Part shown: piece after piece, positions 52,936 to 62,706 of the stretch
Layout: the number at the start of each line of letters is the position of its first letter
How positions within the stretch are numbered: position 1 is the stretch's first letter
Assembly: GCA_038396585.1 (NCBI GenBank)
Contig: CP121691.1
Coordinates: forward strand, 248,001 to 312,000
DNA from: Vallitaleaceae bacterium 9-2
GTDB taxonomy: Bacteria; Bacillota; Clostridia; Lachnospirales; Vallitaleaceae
Direction of reading: 5' to 3'
Length of the DNA: 64,000 nucleotides
The notes under the pieces: model-generated
The model's input: only the letters and a program-made list of their open reading frames with translations
Told to the model about the DNA's origin: nothing
The model's database searches: none
Program-made: the position numbers and the translations under genes

Positions 52936-54441
52936 ATGAATAGTATACGTAAAAAAATATATGAAAGCTATTTTTATGCCGTCATTCTAGGGATTTGCCG
53001 ATGGGCGACAGCTTCAGTTTTTTTTCGTCCAACACAGTATAAAGGACATAAGAAAAAAGTGGAAGCCGTTTATAACTCTTGGTTTGCTCGAGTATTGATG
53101 AGCATAGATAGTGGATTTGAAAAAATAGCTAAACCTTTTCGTAAAGCTTTTTTCGACAGTTTTTTCATGAAAATCATTCGTCGTATTGATGCGTTTAGTC
53201 GAGAAAGTGTTCTATGGAAAGTTGCAGGACAATTTAACTTGGTCTACCTTCTTGTACTATATATTTATATAGACAAGTTTATGCGAACTTACCTCGTTGG
53301 ACTGTCAAGTATTTGGGATGAAGTGCTGATGTTAGTTTTTATTGGCTGGATTCTGATACGACGGGTTTTATTTAACCAACGGTATCGCTTTAGCGATATT
53401 GACTTACCGCTTTTAAGCTTTATTGGGATATACTTGACAGTAATGTTTCTTTATTCCCCGGAACTGAATGTGGGTATAGAAGGCTTACGAGCTGTCGTTC
53501 AATACATGTTCTGGTTCTTTCTTGTATTACAGCTATTGGATAGTCAAGTGGTCATTCAGCGTACAGTGTGGCTTCTGACAGTAAGTACAGGGTTACTAGG
53601 TCTACATGGTACATATCAATATATTACAGGCGCTGAGATGCTTGGTAACTGGGTGGATAGTAGTGAAACTATTACAACACGGGCGTACTCCATAGTAGGG
53701 GGCCCTAACGCCTTGGCGAGTGTTTTGGTTCTTGGGATTCCAATTGCTATTGGCCTATTTGTAGCAGAAAAAGACGTTATAAAGAAAATAATTTTTATGT
53801 TATCGGCATTGTTTATGGGAACAGGATTGATTTTTACATTTTCCCGTGGTGCATGGATTGCAACATTTTTAGCGGTTGTACTTTTGTTTGTCTTTATTGG
53901 CAAGCGTCTTTTGGTTCCGATAATTACCTTATTATTAGCCGTAGTTTTATTAGTGGATAATGTATGGAATCGTATTAGCATGCTGTTTACAAAAGAGTAT
54001 GTGAGTAAAGCGTCAGAAGGCGGACGAATATATCGATGGACAACTGGATTAGCAGAATGGTCGGAAAGTAAAATCATTGGGCTAGGAATCGGACGTTATG
54101 GTGGTGCAGTAGCGACAAATCATGGACTGGCACCATTTTATATGGACAATTATTATCTAAAGACATTAACTGAATCAGGTCTTGTGGGTTTGATATCGTT
54201 TATTTTATTGCAGATACATACAATGCTGCAGTGTTTTTGGTATATCAAAGGAATGGACAAGCCGTACAATCGTGTTGTTTCCTTAAGTATTTTTTCAGGA
54301 ATGCTTGGGGTTTTGATGCATAATGGTGTCGAAAACATTTTTGAATCACCGTTTATGGTAAGCTTCTTTTGGATGTGCGCTGCCATCATTGTCGCGACAT
54401 TTAAACTAGAACATAGGGGGACATCAAATGAAGAAGATTAA
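52936..54441 (+). CDS. O-antigen ligase/polymerase-type membrane protein (Wzy/WaaL family)
   Basis: ATG at 52936 with AGAAGGTG upstream gives 501 residues with about ten or more transmembrane segments and a large extracellular loop in the C-terminal half. The Wzy_C-like part reads FTFSRGAWIATFLAVVLLF and, later, GLGIGRYGGAVATNHGLAPFYMDNYYL. The enzyme polymerises or attaches lipid-linked glycans. The first 100 residues are an unusual cytosolic, basic stretch. Confidence 0.85.
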   Translation: MNSIRKKIYESYFYAVILGICRWATASVFFRPTQYKGHKKKVEAVYNSWFARVLMSIDSGFEKIAKPFRKAFFDSFFMKIIRRIDAFSRESVLWKVAGQFNLVYLLVLYIYIDKFMRTYLVGLSSIWDEVLMLVFIGWILIRRVLFNQRYRFSDIDLPLLSFIGIYLTVMFLYSPELNVGIEGLRAVVQYMFWFFLVLQLLDSQVVIQRTVWLLTVSTGLLGLHGTYQYITGAEMLGNWVDSSETITTRAYSIVGGPNALASVLVLGIPIAIGLFVAEKDVIKKIIFMLSALFMGTGLIFTFSRGAWIATFLAVVLLFVFIGKRLLVPIITLLLAVVLLVDNVWNRISMLFTKEYVSKASEGGRIYRWTTGLAEWSESKIIGLGIGRYGGAVATNHGLAPFYMDNYYLKTLTESGLVGLISFILLQIHTMLQCFWYIKGMDKPYNRVVSLSIFSGMLGVLMHNGVENIFESPFMVSFFWMCAAIIVATFKLEHRGTSNEED

Positions 54442-55687
54442 GACATTATTTATTGCAAATATTTTTCCGCCAATGGGTGGATCTGGCGTTCAACGCTCAA
54501 CCAAATTTGTCAAATACTTTAAAGGGCTTGAGATTGAACCTATCGTTTTAACTCGAGAATGTGATCAAGAGCAAGATGTGACACTTTTTGAAGATGTGCC
54601 TAATGATACAAAAATTATACGAACAAAAGCATATGATTTTACTCAATGGCCTCAACCCTTCGCATTGTTTGGAAAAGTCATTGCACGTAAGATTTTAATC
54701 CCAGATGCAGATTATGTGTGGTACAAAAAAAGCCTTCAACGTGCAATCGAATTAATTAAAGAGGAAAAAATAGAGTGTATCTATTCAACATCGTATCCAT
54801 ATAGTGATCATCTCTTAGCCAGAGATATAAAGCGTCACTTTCCAAAGATTCCTTGGATTGCAGATTTTCGTGATGAATGGTCGATGAATCCATACATTAT
54901 TGATAAAAAATACAGTCAATATCGTACACGTCGTGAAAAAGCCATGGAAGAAAGTGTGGCAAAAGAGTGTGATTACTTTATTGCAAATACGCGTATCATG
55001 CATGAAAACTTTTTAAGTATGTATCCATACCTTGATAAAAAATCGACGATTATCACCAATGGATTTGATGAAGAGGATTTCTCACATATTGACAAAGAGT
55101 ATCAAAGACAAGAAAAATTTCGTATAGTTCATCCGGGTGTAATCTATGGTAATAGAAAAATAGATAAAATACTTAAGGCGATGAAAGAGTTAATCGATGA
55201 AAAAATTGTAGACAAAAAAGATGTTGAATTTAAGTTTATTGGTGATATAAAAAAGGATGTAATTCTTGAAGAGGGCAAACGCTTTGGACTGGACGATGTT
55301 ATGATCTGTCCGGGGTATATGAGTCATAAAGAGACGATCTTGGAACTCAATAAAGCCGAAGTGTTGCTACTGATTCTTCGTGAAGGTGAAGGCGGCAGAA
55401 ATATCGCTCCTGGAAAAATCTACGAATATATTAATTCAAACCGACCGATATTAGCCTTGGCGCCCAAAGATGGAGTGGCAGCGGAAATCGTTGACAAGAC
55501 CAATACAGGTATTGTGTGTGCAACCACAGATGTTGCAGAGATAAAAAAAGGGCTGGAAAAGCTCTATAAAGGTTGGAAAAATAATGAATTTCATATTCGA
55601 CCGAATTATGATATAATTAACAATTATAGTCGAAAAACGCTTACACAGCGACTATCAGAAGTTATTCGTACAGTTGTAGAACAATGA
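54428..55687 (+). CDS. Glycosyltransferase (GT-B fold, family 4-like)
   Basis: This 419-residue protein begins with IANIFPPMGGSGVQRSTKFVKY, the usual GT4 N-terminus, and has a donor-site region ILREGEGGRNIAPGKIYEYINSNRPILAL near residue 320. It adds a sugar to the repeat unit of the polymer. Its start overlaps the ligase gene by 14 nt with AGGGGGACATC as ribosome site. Confidence 0.9.
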   Translation: MKKIKTLFIANIFPPMGGSGVQRSTKFVKYFKGLEIEPIVLTRECDQEQDVTLFEDVPNDTKIIRTKAYDFTQWPQPFALFGKVIARKILIPDADYVWYKKSLQRAIELIKEEKIECIYSTSYPYSDHLLARDIKRHFPKIPWIADFRDEWSMNPYIIDKKYSQYRTRREKAMEESVAKECDYFIANTRIMHENFLSMYPYLDKKSTIITNGFDEEDFSHIDKEYQRQEKFRIVHPGVIYGNRKIDKILKAMKELIDEKIVDKKDVEFKFIGDIKKDVILEEGKRFGLDDVMICPGYMSHKETILELNKAEVLLLILREGEGGRNIAPGKIYEYINSNRPILALAPKDGVAAEIVDKTNTGIVCATTDVAEIKKGLEKLYKGWKNNEFHIRPNYDIINNYSRKTLTQRLSEVIRTVVEQ

Positions 55688-55700
55688 AAGGGTCAGTAGA

Positions 55701-56786
55701 ATGAAAAAAGTCTTAGTAGCAGGATATTATGGATATCAAAATTCAGGAGATGATGCGATACTGCATTCAATATGTAATGATATCTTGGCGTTAGATATTG
55801 AGACATCCATCACTGTACTGTCCAATCAACCACAACTAACGATGCGCGAATATCCTGTGTTTTCGGTGAATCGTTTTAATTTTCACGATGTATTAAGAGA
55901 AATCCGTTCCTGTGATGTTCTCGTTATGGGTGGTGGAAGCTTGATTCAAGATGCGACAAGTACTCGATCGTTGTATTATTATCTTTTCCTCATTTGGAGT
56001 GCAAAGCTACATAATAAGGCAGTTATGTTATATGGCAATGGCATTGGCCCGATTCATCATTGGTATAATAAACCGGTGTCACGATATATCTTGAATAAAG
56101 TAGATATTATTACCCTTAGAGAACACCTTTCAAAAGAAGTGTTAACGAAGTTAGGCGTCAAGCGCCCCCGGATTCAAATTACAGCAGATCCGGTGTTTAA
56201 CCTTGAAATTAGTCAGAATAATGGATATAAAGATATATATGATTCTGAAAAGATTCCTAAGGACAAGCCTCTTGTTGGTGTTATGTTTCGAAGCTGGATG
56301 TATGAAGAGTCCTACACAAAAAAAATGGCAAAAATATGTGATGCGATTGTTGAAAAGTATGACTATCATATTGTCTTTGTACCTATGAAGCATCCGGCGG
56401 ATTTGGTCATCTCGCTTGAAATACTTAAAAAAATGAAACACCCAGGAACGGTCATAGAAAATCGTTATAACGAAGAACAAATGATTCGGTTAATGGGAGA
56501 CTTGGATCTGATTTTGAGCATGCGTTTACATGCTTTGATTTATGGTGCACTTAATAATGTGCCAATGTTAGGATTCAATTACGATCCTAAGGTAGAATAC
56601 TATGCAGAAGAGTTAAAAATCAGCTACGTAAAAAGTATGCGCCATATACGTGTCAATCAAGTTATGAAGCAGATTGATGACATTATTTCAAATAAGGATT
56701 CATATAAAGCGCATCTTAGTGAACAAGTTAAGAAACTCAAACTTCAGGCCAAAGAAAACCGAAAGTATTTACATGATTTATTATAA
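55701..56786 (+). CDS. csaB: Polysaccharide pyruvyl transferase CsaB
   Basis: This 361-residue protein matches CsaB: AGYYGYQNSGDDAILHSI at the N-terminus, VLVMGGGSLIQDATSTRSL, and SMRLHALIYGALNNVPMLGFNYDPK near residue 275. It adds pyruvate ketals to the cell-wall polymer that anchors S-layer proteins with SLH domains. Its presence suggests that at least one product of the cluster is an SLH-binding wall polysaccharide. Confidence 0.93.
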   Translation: MKKVLVAGYYGYQNSGDDAILHSICNDILALDIETSITVLSNQPQLTMREYPVFSVNRFNFHDVLREIRSCDVLVMGGGSLIQDATSTRSLYYYLFLIWSAKLHNKAVMLYGNGIGPIHHWYNKPVSRYILNKVDIITLREHLSKEVLTKLGVKRPRIQITADPVFNLEISQNNGYKDIYDSEKIPKDKPLVGVMFRSWMYEESYTKKMAKICDAIVEKYDYHIVFVPMKHPADLVISLEILKKMKHPGTVIENRYNEEQMIRLMGDLDLILSMRLHALIYGALNNVPMLGFNYDPKVEYYAEELKISYVKSMRHIRVNQVMKQIDDIISNKDSYKAHLSEQVKKLKLQAKENRKYLHDLL

Positions 56787-56814
56787 TAAAGACATACAAT
56801 ATACGAGGTGAATT

Positions 56815-58623
56815 ATGAAAGGAACAGTTGTAAACACATGGATCAAAACCTGTAAAAAAGTCTATGACACTGAACACGTACATGCAGCATTAAAGTCTGT
56901 TGATTTTAAAGAAGATGTTGTTTTTTCTCCTTTAGTTGACGTGGAAGATGAACGCGTCTTTAAATTTGTAGAACACATGGCAGGTAATACAGGAAAAGAA
57001 GTTGCCAATGTCTGGAACGATATTGGGGTTGATAATATCCAAGCTTTTAAAAATGATTACCCAGCTTTTTTCAGACCGGATAATGCATTTCAATTTTTAA
57101 GTTTAATGAATGATGTACATCAAATTGTTATTAAGCGTGTCTCAGGTGCAAAACCTCCAATACTCGATATGGAACCTATAGGTGGCTCAAAGGCACGATT
57201 TACGTATCGATCAAAGCGAGGAATGTTTGACTACTTTTTAGGACTCATGGAAGGGGTTCAAAAAGAGTTTGGGGAGACCATTCAGATTAAGGAGCTTAAT
57301 CGAACAACAACTGAACTTGAACTTGAATTGACGTTTGAATATACCATTGAAATACGAAAAAATTATCGAATAAACACATTGTTCTCTTTTGGATTTATCC
57401 GTAGTACCAATGTAAAAAGTGCCATTTTATCAATGTTGCTTGGAGCAGCGGTGTTGTTTCCGCTTGCCGGCATCACTCAGATGATGAATATTGGCGGAGC
57501 CGGGATTGCAGTAGGTGCCATCGGAGTATTTACCTACATATCAAATAAAGTGATGAACCGACCGCTCAATCAGATGAACAAGGAGATATCCAGGTTGCAA
57601 CAGCATAACTTTGGGGCGAGAACCAAAGTAAAGTCAGCAGATCAATATGATGATTTGTTTAACAGTGTTAACCAATTTAAAGACATTGTGTCCAAAGACT
57701 TTGTAGGCTTTAATAATATGGCGGATGAGATGACAACATTTACCAATGCGTTATTAGATATTTCTAATAGTATGTCCCATACTTCAGACGACATATCTGA
57801 TGTTGTCGAACAGTTAGCCAATGCTGCAGGTAGCCAAGCAGAAGAGACGGAAAAATCCATTTATATGCTGAATGATAATATTCAGGAAGTGAAAAAGATT
57901 GCAGCTGAAGAAAATAAAAATAAAGATGAATTAGAAACATCTGTAGCCAAAATTGAATCAAGCTTTAAAAATGTTGAAAAGACAGCGAATGAGATTGATG
58001 ATGTATTAGAGAAGTTTAAAGTCGTTAAAGAAAATGGTCTTAAACTTATGGGAAGTGCCAAAGACATCACGAATATTGTTAGTCTGGTTTCTGCGATTTC
58101 TCAACAGACAAATCTGTTGGCCCTTAATGCATCTATAGAAGCTGCTAGAGCTGGAGAAGCCGGAAAAGGTTTTGCAGTAGTTGCAGAAGAAGTTCGAAAG
58201 CTATCCGAAGAAACCAACAGTGCCGTTGAGAAGATCAACAACAGCTTAGGTGTGTTTGTCGGAGAAATTGAAGCCTTAGTAGATGATGTGGATGACCAAT
58301 ACGTAGTCCTTGAAAAAGAAAACGGACAATTATCAACAGCGGTCAATGAATCAAGTGATGCAAACACCACCATACAAGCCGTTGCACGAAATATGGTTCA
58401 GACATCGAAAAAACTGGAAAAAGAGACAGAATCTATTTCAGATGTATTTACCAATATTGAATCGCTTGCAGCAATTGCAGAGGAAAACTCTGCTTCGGCA
58501 CAGCAAGTGAGCTCCAACGTGACGTCCTACACAGAACAGATTAAGAGCTTGTCAGATCAAATCAATGAATTCAAAGAATTGACGAAAGAATTTAGTGAAG
58601 AATTAACAACGTACCATATATAG
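56815..58623 (+). CDS. Methyl-accepting chemotaxis protein with N-terminal H-NOX haem sensor
   Basis: Residues 1-185 form an H-NOX domain: proximal His102 (LMNDVHQ), Pro115, and the YxSxR haem-propionate motif at Y131, S133, R135. Distal residues W9, N74 and Y140, which hold O2 in the Thermoanaerobacter protein, are present at the same numbers, so the domain probably binds O2. Two hydrophobic segments (about 203-240) span the membrane. The C-terminal half has the chemoreceptor hairpin tip [30 protein letters not shown]. It should steer motility by oxygen, for an anaerobe away from it. GAGGTG precedes the ATG. Confidence 0.95.
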   Translation: MKGTVVNTWIKTCKKVYDTEHVHAALKSVDFKEDVVFSPLVDVEDERVFKFVEHMAGNTGKEVANVWNDIGVDNIQAFKNDYPAFFRPDNAFQFLSLMNDVHQIVIKRVSGAKPPILDMEPIGGSKARFTYRSKRGMFDYFLGLMEGVQKEFGETIQIKELNRTTTELELELTFEYTIEIRKNYRINTLFSFGFIRSTNVKSAILSMLLGAAVLFPLAGITQMMNIGGAGIAVGAIGVFTYISNKVMNRPLNQMNKEISRLQQHNFGARTKVKSADQYDDLFNSVNQFKDIVSKDFVGFNNMADEMTTFTNALLDISNSMSHTSDDISDVVEQLANAAGSQAEETEKSIYMLNDNIQEVKKIAAEENKNKDELETSVAKIESSFKNVEKTANEIDDVLEKFKVVKENGLKLMGSAKDITNIVSLVSAISQQTNLLALNASIEAARAGEAGKGFAVVAEEVRKLSEETNSAVEKINNSLGVFVGEIEALVDDVDDQYVVLEKENGQLSTAVNESSDANTTIQAVARNMVQTSKKLEKETESISDVFTNIESLAAIAEENSASAQQVSSNVTSYTEQIKSLSDQINEFKELTKEFSEELTTYHI

Positions 58624-58645
58624 AAAAAAATATATTCGTGATACG

Positions 58646-58684
58646 TCAAATGGCTGCTGCAAGTTGATTGCAACAGCCATTTCA
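58646..58684. terminator. Bidirectional terminator
   Basis: AAATGGCTGCTGCAA and TTGCAACAGCCATTT pair over 15 bp with one mismatch, between the plus-strand chemoreceptor and the minus-strand phosphatase-type gene. Confidence 0.8.
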
Positions 58685-58706
58685 TTGTTTTTATATAGCA
58701 AAGCAC

Positions 58707-59969
58707 TTATTTAATAAGTAATTCATCTAAAACACGTCCATCGACATCTGGAAGGGCAACTTTAAGCAACTTGGCAAATGTCGGGGCTTCATCAACAAGA
58801 TGTGCATGATCCAAGACAGCGCCTGAACGAATATCTGGACCCATAGCCAAGAATAATGTTTTTAGATTCTCATGCTCAGGTAAAAATCCATGATCACTTC
58901 GATAACAATTGGGAAGCTGCTCTCTTGGCACTACAATTTGGTTGAGTGTATGATTTCTAAAGATATAACCGTCCTTTGCTTCAAGTATAAATGAATAGGG
59001 ACCATCAAGATGATGGCTTGCAATAATTTCTTCACGCGTAAAAAAATGTTTGATGGGGGAATTGTTCATTTCGACAAAATCAGATAAGACTTGTTGGACA
59101 CGGGAATACAAGGTCGTATTTGTCGGATTTTTAAGCTGTATCTGAACACTTCCACCAGCAGAATTTGCGTAGACATCATTTGATAAGCCTTCTTTTTTAA
59201 AGAGGGTGTTTAAAAAGATGACATGGCTAAAATCATTACCCCCGTGGTCGCCGAGAAGTACAATATTGGTCGTGTTATAAAGACCAGCAGATTTTAGCGC
59301 TTCTATGAGTCTACCAAGTCGCTGGTCCATTTTATCTAGAACATGGTACGCCTCGTCTGAAAAGACACCATGCACATGTCGGATTGAGTCAAGTTCAGTA
59401 AAATGGATACCCATTAAATGTGGCTTTTTTTGAACAATAATATCCGTACTTGTAGCTTCGATAAAGTCATCAAGTTGGGGCTGGCTTTTTCCATTGAGCA
59501 GATGTCGGTGCTTTAAGACAAGGGGTAACATCGACATGCTACCATTTTTTAGATAAAGCGAGAACATACTTTTTCCATGGTCAGACCAAATCTCAGGAAT
59601 ATTATAGTCAATTGCCGATTTGGCATTAGCCATCACCGGCCAAAGAACCGAAGCTGTCTTTAAGCGCTTTCGTTTTGCAGCATCAAAAAGAGTCGGGACC
59701 TGAATAGACTTTTTATGCCAATGCCATTCTTGACGTAACGGATCCTTTGGATTTGCGATTTCATTATGATAAATCCCATGGCGATAAGGATAGGTTCCTG
59801 TTATAATTGAAGTATGGCAACAATAAGTAAGCGAAGGATAAATCGATTCCACAGATTTGATATAGCTACCATGCTCCATAAAGTATTTGAAATTCGTTAA
59901 GGTACGAAGGTAGGATAAATCTTTTGCATTTAAAGCATCTAGAGATATAATTAATAAATTATTGATCAT
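58707..59969 (-). CDS. Alkaline-phosphatase-superfamily phosphodiesterase
   Basis: This 420-residue protein matches the type I phosphodiesterase/nucleotide pyrophosphatase family: SLDALNAKDLSYLRTL with the first metal Asp, SVESIYPSLTYCCHTSIITGTYPYRHGIY with the nucleophile Thr, and LLGDHGG near residue 245. No signal peptide is seen, so it acts in the cytosol; substrate unknown. GGAGG lies before the ATG. Divergent from the sensor kinase. Confidence 0.88.
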   Translation of the reverse strand: MINNLLIISLDALNAKDLSYLRTLTNFKYFMEHGSYIKSVESIYPSLTYCCHTSIITGTYPYRHGIYHNEIANPKDPLRQEWHWHKKSIQVPTLFDAAKRKRLKTASVLWPVMANAKSAIDYNIPEIWSDHGKSMFSLYLKNGSMSMLPLVLKHRHLLNGKSQPQLDDFIEATSTDIIVQKKPHLMGIHFTELDSIRHVHGVFSDEAYHVLDKMDQRLGRLIEALKSAGLYNTTNIVLLGDHGGNDFSHVIFLNTLFKKEGLSNDVYANSAGGSVQIQLKNPTNTTLYSRVQQVLSDFVEMNNSPIKHFFTREEIIASHHLDGPYSFILEAKDGYIFRNHTLNQIVVPREQLPNCYRSDHGFLPEHENLKTLFLAMGPDIRSGAVLDHAHLVDEAPTFAKLLKVALPDVDGRVLDELLIK

Positions 59970-60086
59970 AATTTCCTCCTATACAAGTTGGGTTTCTTTA
60001 ATTATACTATAGATATAGTAACGGAACAAATAACAATAAAGCATATGACACCATATATAAGTTACAGTAACAAGGAGATTAAGCCA

Positions 60087-60962
60087 ATGATGAGAAAACG
60101 CAACCTTATTCAACAAATGAATCGGTTTATTTTATTAAGACAGATGATATACTTGATTCTTTTTTTAGGAATCATTAGTGGGTTAGTTTATTATATACTT
60201 GTACAATATCATATTATTAAGAGCCAAAAGACAATTGAACCGATTGTTATTATCAGTGCAATCTTTGTGTTGGCATTGATTAACGGGTTTTTACTCCTAA
60301 GAGATGGAAGCTTATATCGTCGCTTTATTTTTAATACGGAAAGTAGAGAGCATGCGTTTACGCATGTTGAAAAGCTCAATCAAGATTTGCGTGCACAACG
60401 CCATGATTTTCTCAATCATATTCAAGTGCTCTATAGCCTGATGGAGTTAGAAGAATATGAAGAAACACGTACGTATTTGAATCACCTCTATGGAGATATT
60501 ATTAAGGTGGGCTCAAGAATTAAAACAGAAAGTGTCTCGGTGAATGCACTTTTACAAGCAAAGTCCAATGAAGCAGAAAAAAAAGGGATACAATTTCAAA
60601 TCCTTCTTAAATCCCAGTTATCCAATATACCTATCGGAGAGTGGGAGCTATGCCGTATCCTTGGCAATCTTATTGACAATGCATTTGATGCATTAGATAA
60701 TTCGAATAAACCCAATAAAACGGTAACGATTCAAATTTATGAGGCCATAAAATCTATTGAAATACGTGTCCGAAATAATGGACCCTTTATTCCGGAACAC
60801 ATGCGCCATAAGATTTTTGAGGCAGGCTTTAGCAGTAAGGGAGAAAAAGAAGAACGGGGTATGGGACTTTATATCGTTAACGATTTGTTGGAAAATCAAG
60901 GGCATAGTATTGTATTAGAACAAGAAGGAGACGTCTGTTTTCATATTTCATTAAAAAAGTGA
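60087..60962 (+). CDS. Sensor histidine kinase (SpoOB-type DHp, GHKL ATPase)
   Basis: ATG at 60087 with AAGGAG upstream gives 291 residues; an open frame further up has no ribosome site. Two transmembrane segments (about 20-45, 55-75) are followed by the phospho-acceptor motif LRAQRHDFLNHIQVLY and a HATPase_c domain with N-box NLIDNAFDAL and G-box GMGLYIVNDLL. Kinases of this form pair with LytTR or CitB-type regulators; a LytTR regulator lies 1.7 kb downstream beyond nfeD-floA. Confidence 0.9.
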   Translation: MMRKRNLIQQMNRFILLRQMIYLILFLGIISGLVYYILVQYHIIKSQKTIEPIVIISAIFVLALINGFLLLRDGSLYRRFIFNTESREHAFTHVEKLNQDLRAQRHDFLNHIQVLYSLMELEEYEETRTYLNHLYGDIIKVGSRIKTESVSVNALLQAKSNEAEKKGIQFQILLKSQLSNIPIGEWELCRILGNLIDNAFDALDNSNKPNKTVTIQIYEAIKSIEIRVRNNGPFIPEHMRHKIFEAGFSSKGEKEERGMGLYIVNDLLENQGHSIVLEQEGDVCFHISLKK

Positions 60963-61001
60963 TGTTTTAATCCGGTTTTTGATGTTTTGAGGCAGGATGA
61001 G

Positions 61002-61029
61002 TTGTAATTTATTCTAAAAGGCGTATGAT
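61002..61029 (+). promoter_or_regulatory. Promoter of nfeD-floA
   Basis: TTGTAA (61002-61007) and TATGAT (61024-61029) with a 16-bp spacer lie 30 nt before the nfeD start, so nfeD-floA can be transcribed apart from the kinase gene. Confidence 0.6.
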
Positions 61030-61060
61030 GAAGCTATAGATGTAAATTAGGAGGTGCATT

Positions 61061-61513
61061 ATGGAGTGGATAGCAATAATTCTTATAGTTATAGGAATTC
61101 TATTATTAGTTGCAGAAATCTTTATTCCTAGTTTTGGTATTACCGGTGCATTAGGAATTGTACTAATTATCGTTGGGGTGATTATAACTGCAGAAACCTT
61201 TATGGCAGGCATCATTATATTTGCAGTGATTATTGGCGTTGCAATGGTCTTGATGATTCTGGCGTATAAATTGGTTTCAACAAAGGGAAGTCCTTTTGTG
61301 CTAACAGAAAATCTTCATGAAGATACACCAGAAAATCTTGAGTATTTTAAAGGAAAAAAAGGCGTGGCGATAACCCCGTTAAGACCTTCGGGAACAGGAG
61401 ACTTTGATGGTGTACGACTCGATGTGCTAACCAAAGGCGAATTTATTGAAAAAGGCACAAGTATCCTTGTAGATGAAGTTGCAGGCAAACGTATCTTTGT
61501 TAAAAAAGTTTAG
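61061..61513 (+). CDS. NfeD-like membrane protein
   Basis: This 150-residue protein has three hydrophobic segments (about 3-25, 27-50, 52-72) and a C-terminal OB-fold ([40 protein letters not shown]) typical of short NfeD proteins without the protease domain. These are encoded with flotillins and probably help to form membrane domains. GGAGGTG precedes the ATG; floA starts 12 nt later. Confidence 0.92.
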   Translation: MEWIAIILIVIGILLLVAEIFIPSFGITGALGIVLIIVGVIITAETFMAGIIIFAVIIGVAMVLMILAYKLVSTKGSPFVLTENLHEDTPENLEYFKGKKGVAITPLRPSGTGDFDGVRLDVLTKGEFIEKGTSILVDEVAGKRIFVKKV

Positions 61514-61524
61514 GAGGGTTTTAT

Positions 61525-62523
61525 ATGAGAATATTTACATTGGGAGTGGCTAATCTGCCTCAGGAATTAGGAACATTGGTTATTGTTGGTTTGGTTGTAT
61601 TAATCCTTGCTATTTTCTTTAGTGTCATACCAATCCGTTTATGGATAGCGGCTATTGCATCCAATGCAAAAGTAGGGATTATTACACTGATTGGAATGAA
61701 GTTACGTCGTGTAAAACCATCCAATATTGTACTACCGCTTATCCGTGCAACCAAAGCAGGTTTAGATGTATCTATTAATCAATTAGAATCCCATTATCTT
61801 TCGGGAGGGAAAGTAGGGCGAGTTGTTGACGCGCTTATTGCAGCTCACCGAGCGAAGCTAGAATTAAGCTTTGAACGTGCAGCGGCCATTGACCTTGCAG
61901 GAAGAGATGTACTAGAGGCGGTACGCATGAGCGTTAAGCCAAAAATCATTGAAACACCGGCAGTTATCGCAGTGGCAAAAGATGGTATAGAAGTTAAAGC
62001 TATTGCACGAGTAACCGTTCGCGCAAACCTTGATCGCCTCGTGGGTGGTGCAGGTGAAGAGACAGTGATTGCGCGTGTTGGTGAAGGTATTGTAACAACA
62101 GTAGGTAGTGCCGAAAGTCATAAAGAAGTTTTAGAAAATCCGGATTCAATATCGGAGCGTGTTCTTAGCAAAGGACTGGATTCAGGAACGGCATTTGAGA
62201 TTTTATCCATTGATATTGCAGATATTGACTTAGGTAAGAATATCGGTGCCCGCCTTCAAATCGAGCAGGCTGAAGCTGACAAGCAAATTGCACAGGCACG
62301 CGCAGAAAAACGACGCGCCATAGCTATTGCCCAAGAACAAGAAATGCGAGCACGGGTTGAAGAGATGCGTGCAAAAGTTGTCGAAGCAGAAGCAAAGATT
62401 CCGTTAGCGATTGCCAAAGCATTTGAAAATGGACAATTGGGTATCATGGATTATTATCGAATGGAGAACATTAAGTCGGATACTGCAATGCGAGAAGCCA
62501 TTAGCGAAGGCAGTGAAGAATAG
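61525..62523 (+). CDS. floA: Flotillin-like protein FloA
   Basis: This 332-residue protein has an N-terminal membrane insertion hairpin (about 15-40), an SPFH domain and the Ala/Glu-rich coiled region ([35 protein letters not shown]) of flotillins. Bacillus FloA organises ordered membrane patches that gather kinases and secretion proteins. The length is the usual 330. AGGAGGG precedes the ATG. Confidence 0.95.
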   Translation: MRIFTLGVANLPQELGTLVIVGLVVLILAIFFSVIPIRLWIAAIASNAKVGIITLIGMKLRRVKPSNIVLPLIRATKAGLDVSINQLESHYLSGGKVGRVVDALIAAHRAKLELSFERAAAIDLAGRDVLEAVRMSVKPKIIETPAVIAVAKDGIEVKAIARVTVRANLDRLVGGAGEETVIARVGEGIVTTVGSAESHKEVLENPDSISERVLSKGLDSGTAFEILSIDIADIDLGKNIGARLQIEQAEADKQIAQARAEKRRAIAIAQEQEMRARVEEMRAKVVEAEAKIPLAIAKAFENGQLGIMDYYRMENIKSDTAMREAISEGSEE

Positions 62524-62535
62524 GTGGTGCATACC

Positions 62536-62700
62536 ATGAAAAAAAGATCTGAGGAGTATAAGCATTATTCAGAGGTGGATTATAACCAGGAACAAAAGAA
62601 AAAAGTATTGAAGCATCCCCTTTTAAAAGGCGCTTCAAAAAAAGATCTAAAACGCGGAATAATATATAGTGAAGTATTAGGAAAGCCGAAAGGTTGGTAG
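62536..62700 (+). CDS. Small basic protein of unknown function (54 residues)
   Basis: ATG at 62536, with AGGTGGTG upstream and 12 nt after floA, opens 54 codons: MKKRSEEYKHYSEVDYNQEQ, then Lys-rich helix, then GIIYSEVLGKPKGW before TAG. The composition, ribosome site and tight fit between floA and the regulator gene (6 nt gap) argue for a real gene. The end resembles a conserved short tail (GxIYSEILGKPKG) seen in small clostridial proteins; no function known. Confidence 0.7.
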   Translation: MKKRSEEYKHYSEVDYNQEQKKKVLKHPLLKGASKKDLKRGIIYSEVLGKPKGW

Positions 62701-62706
62701 TTGACA

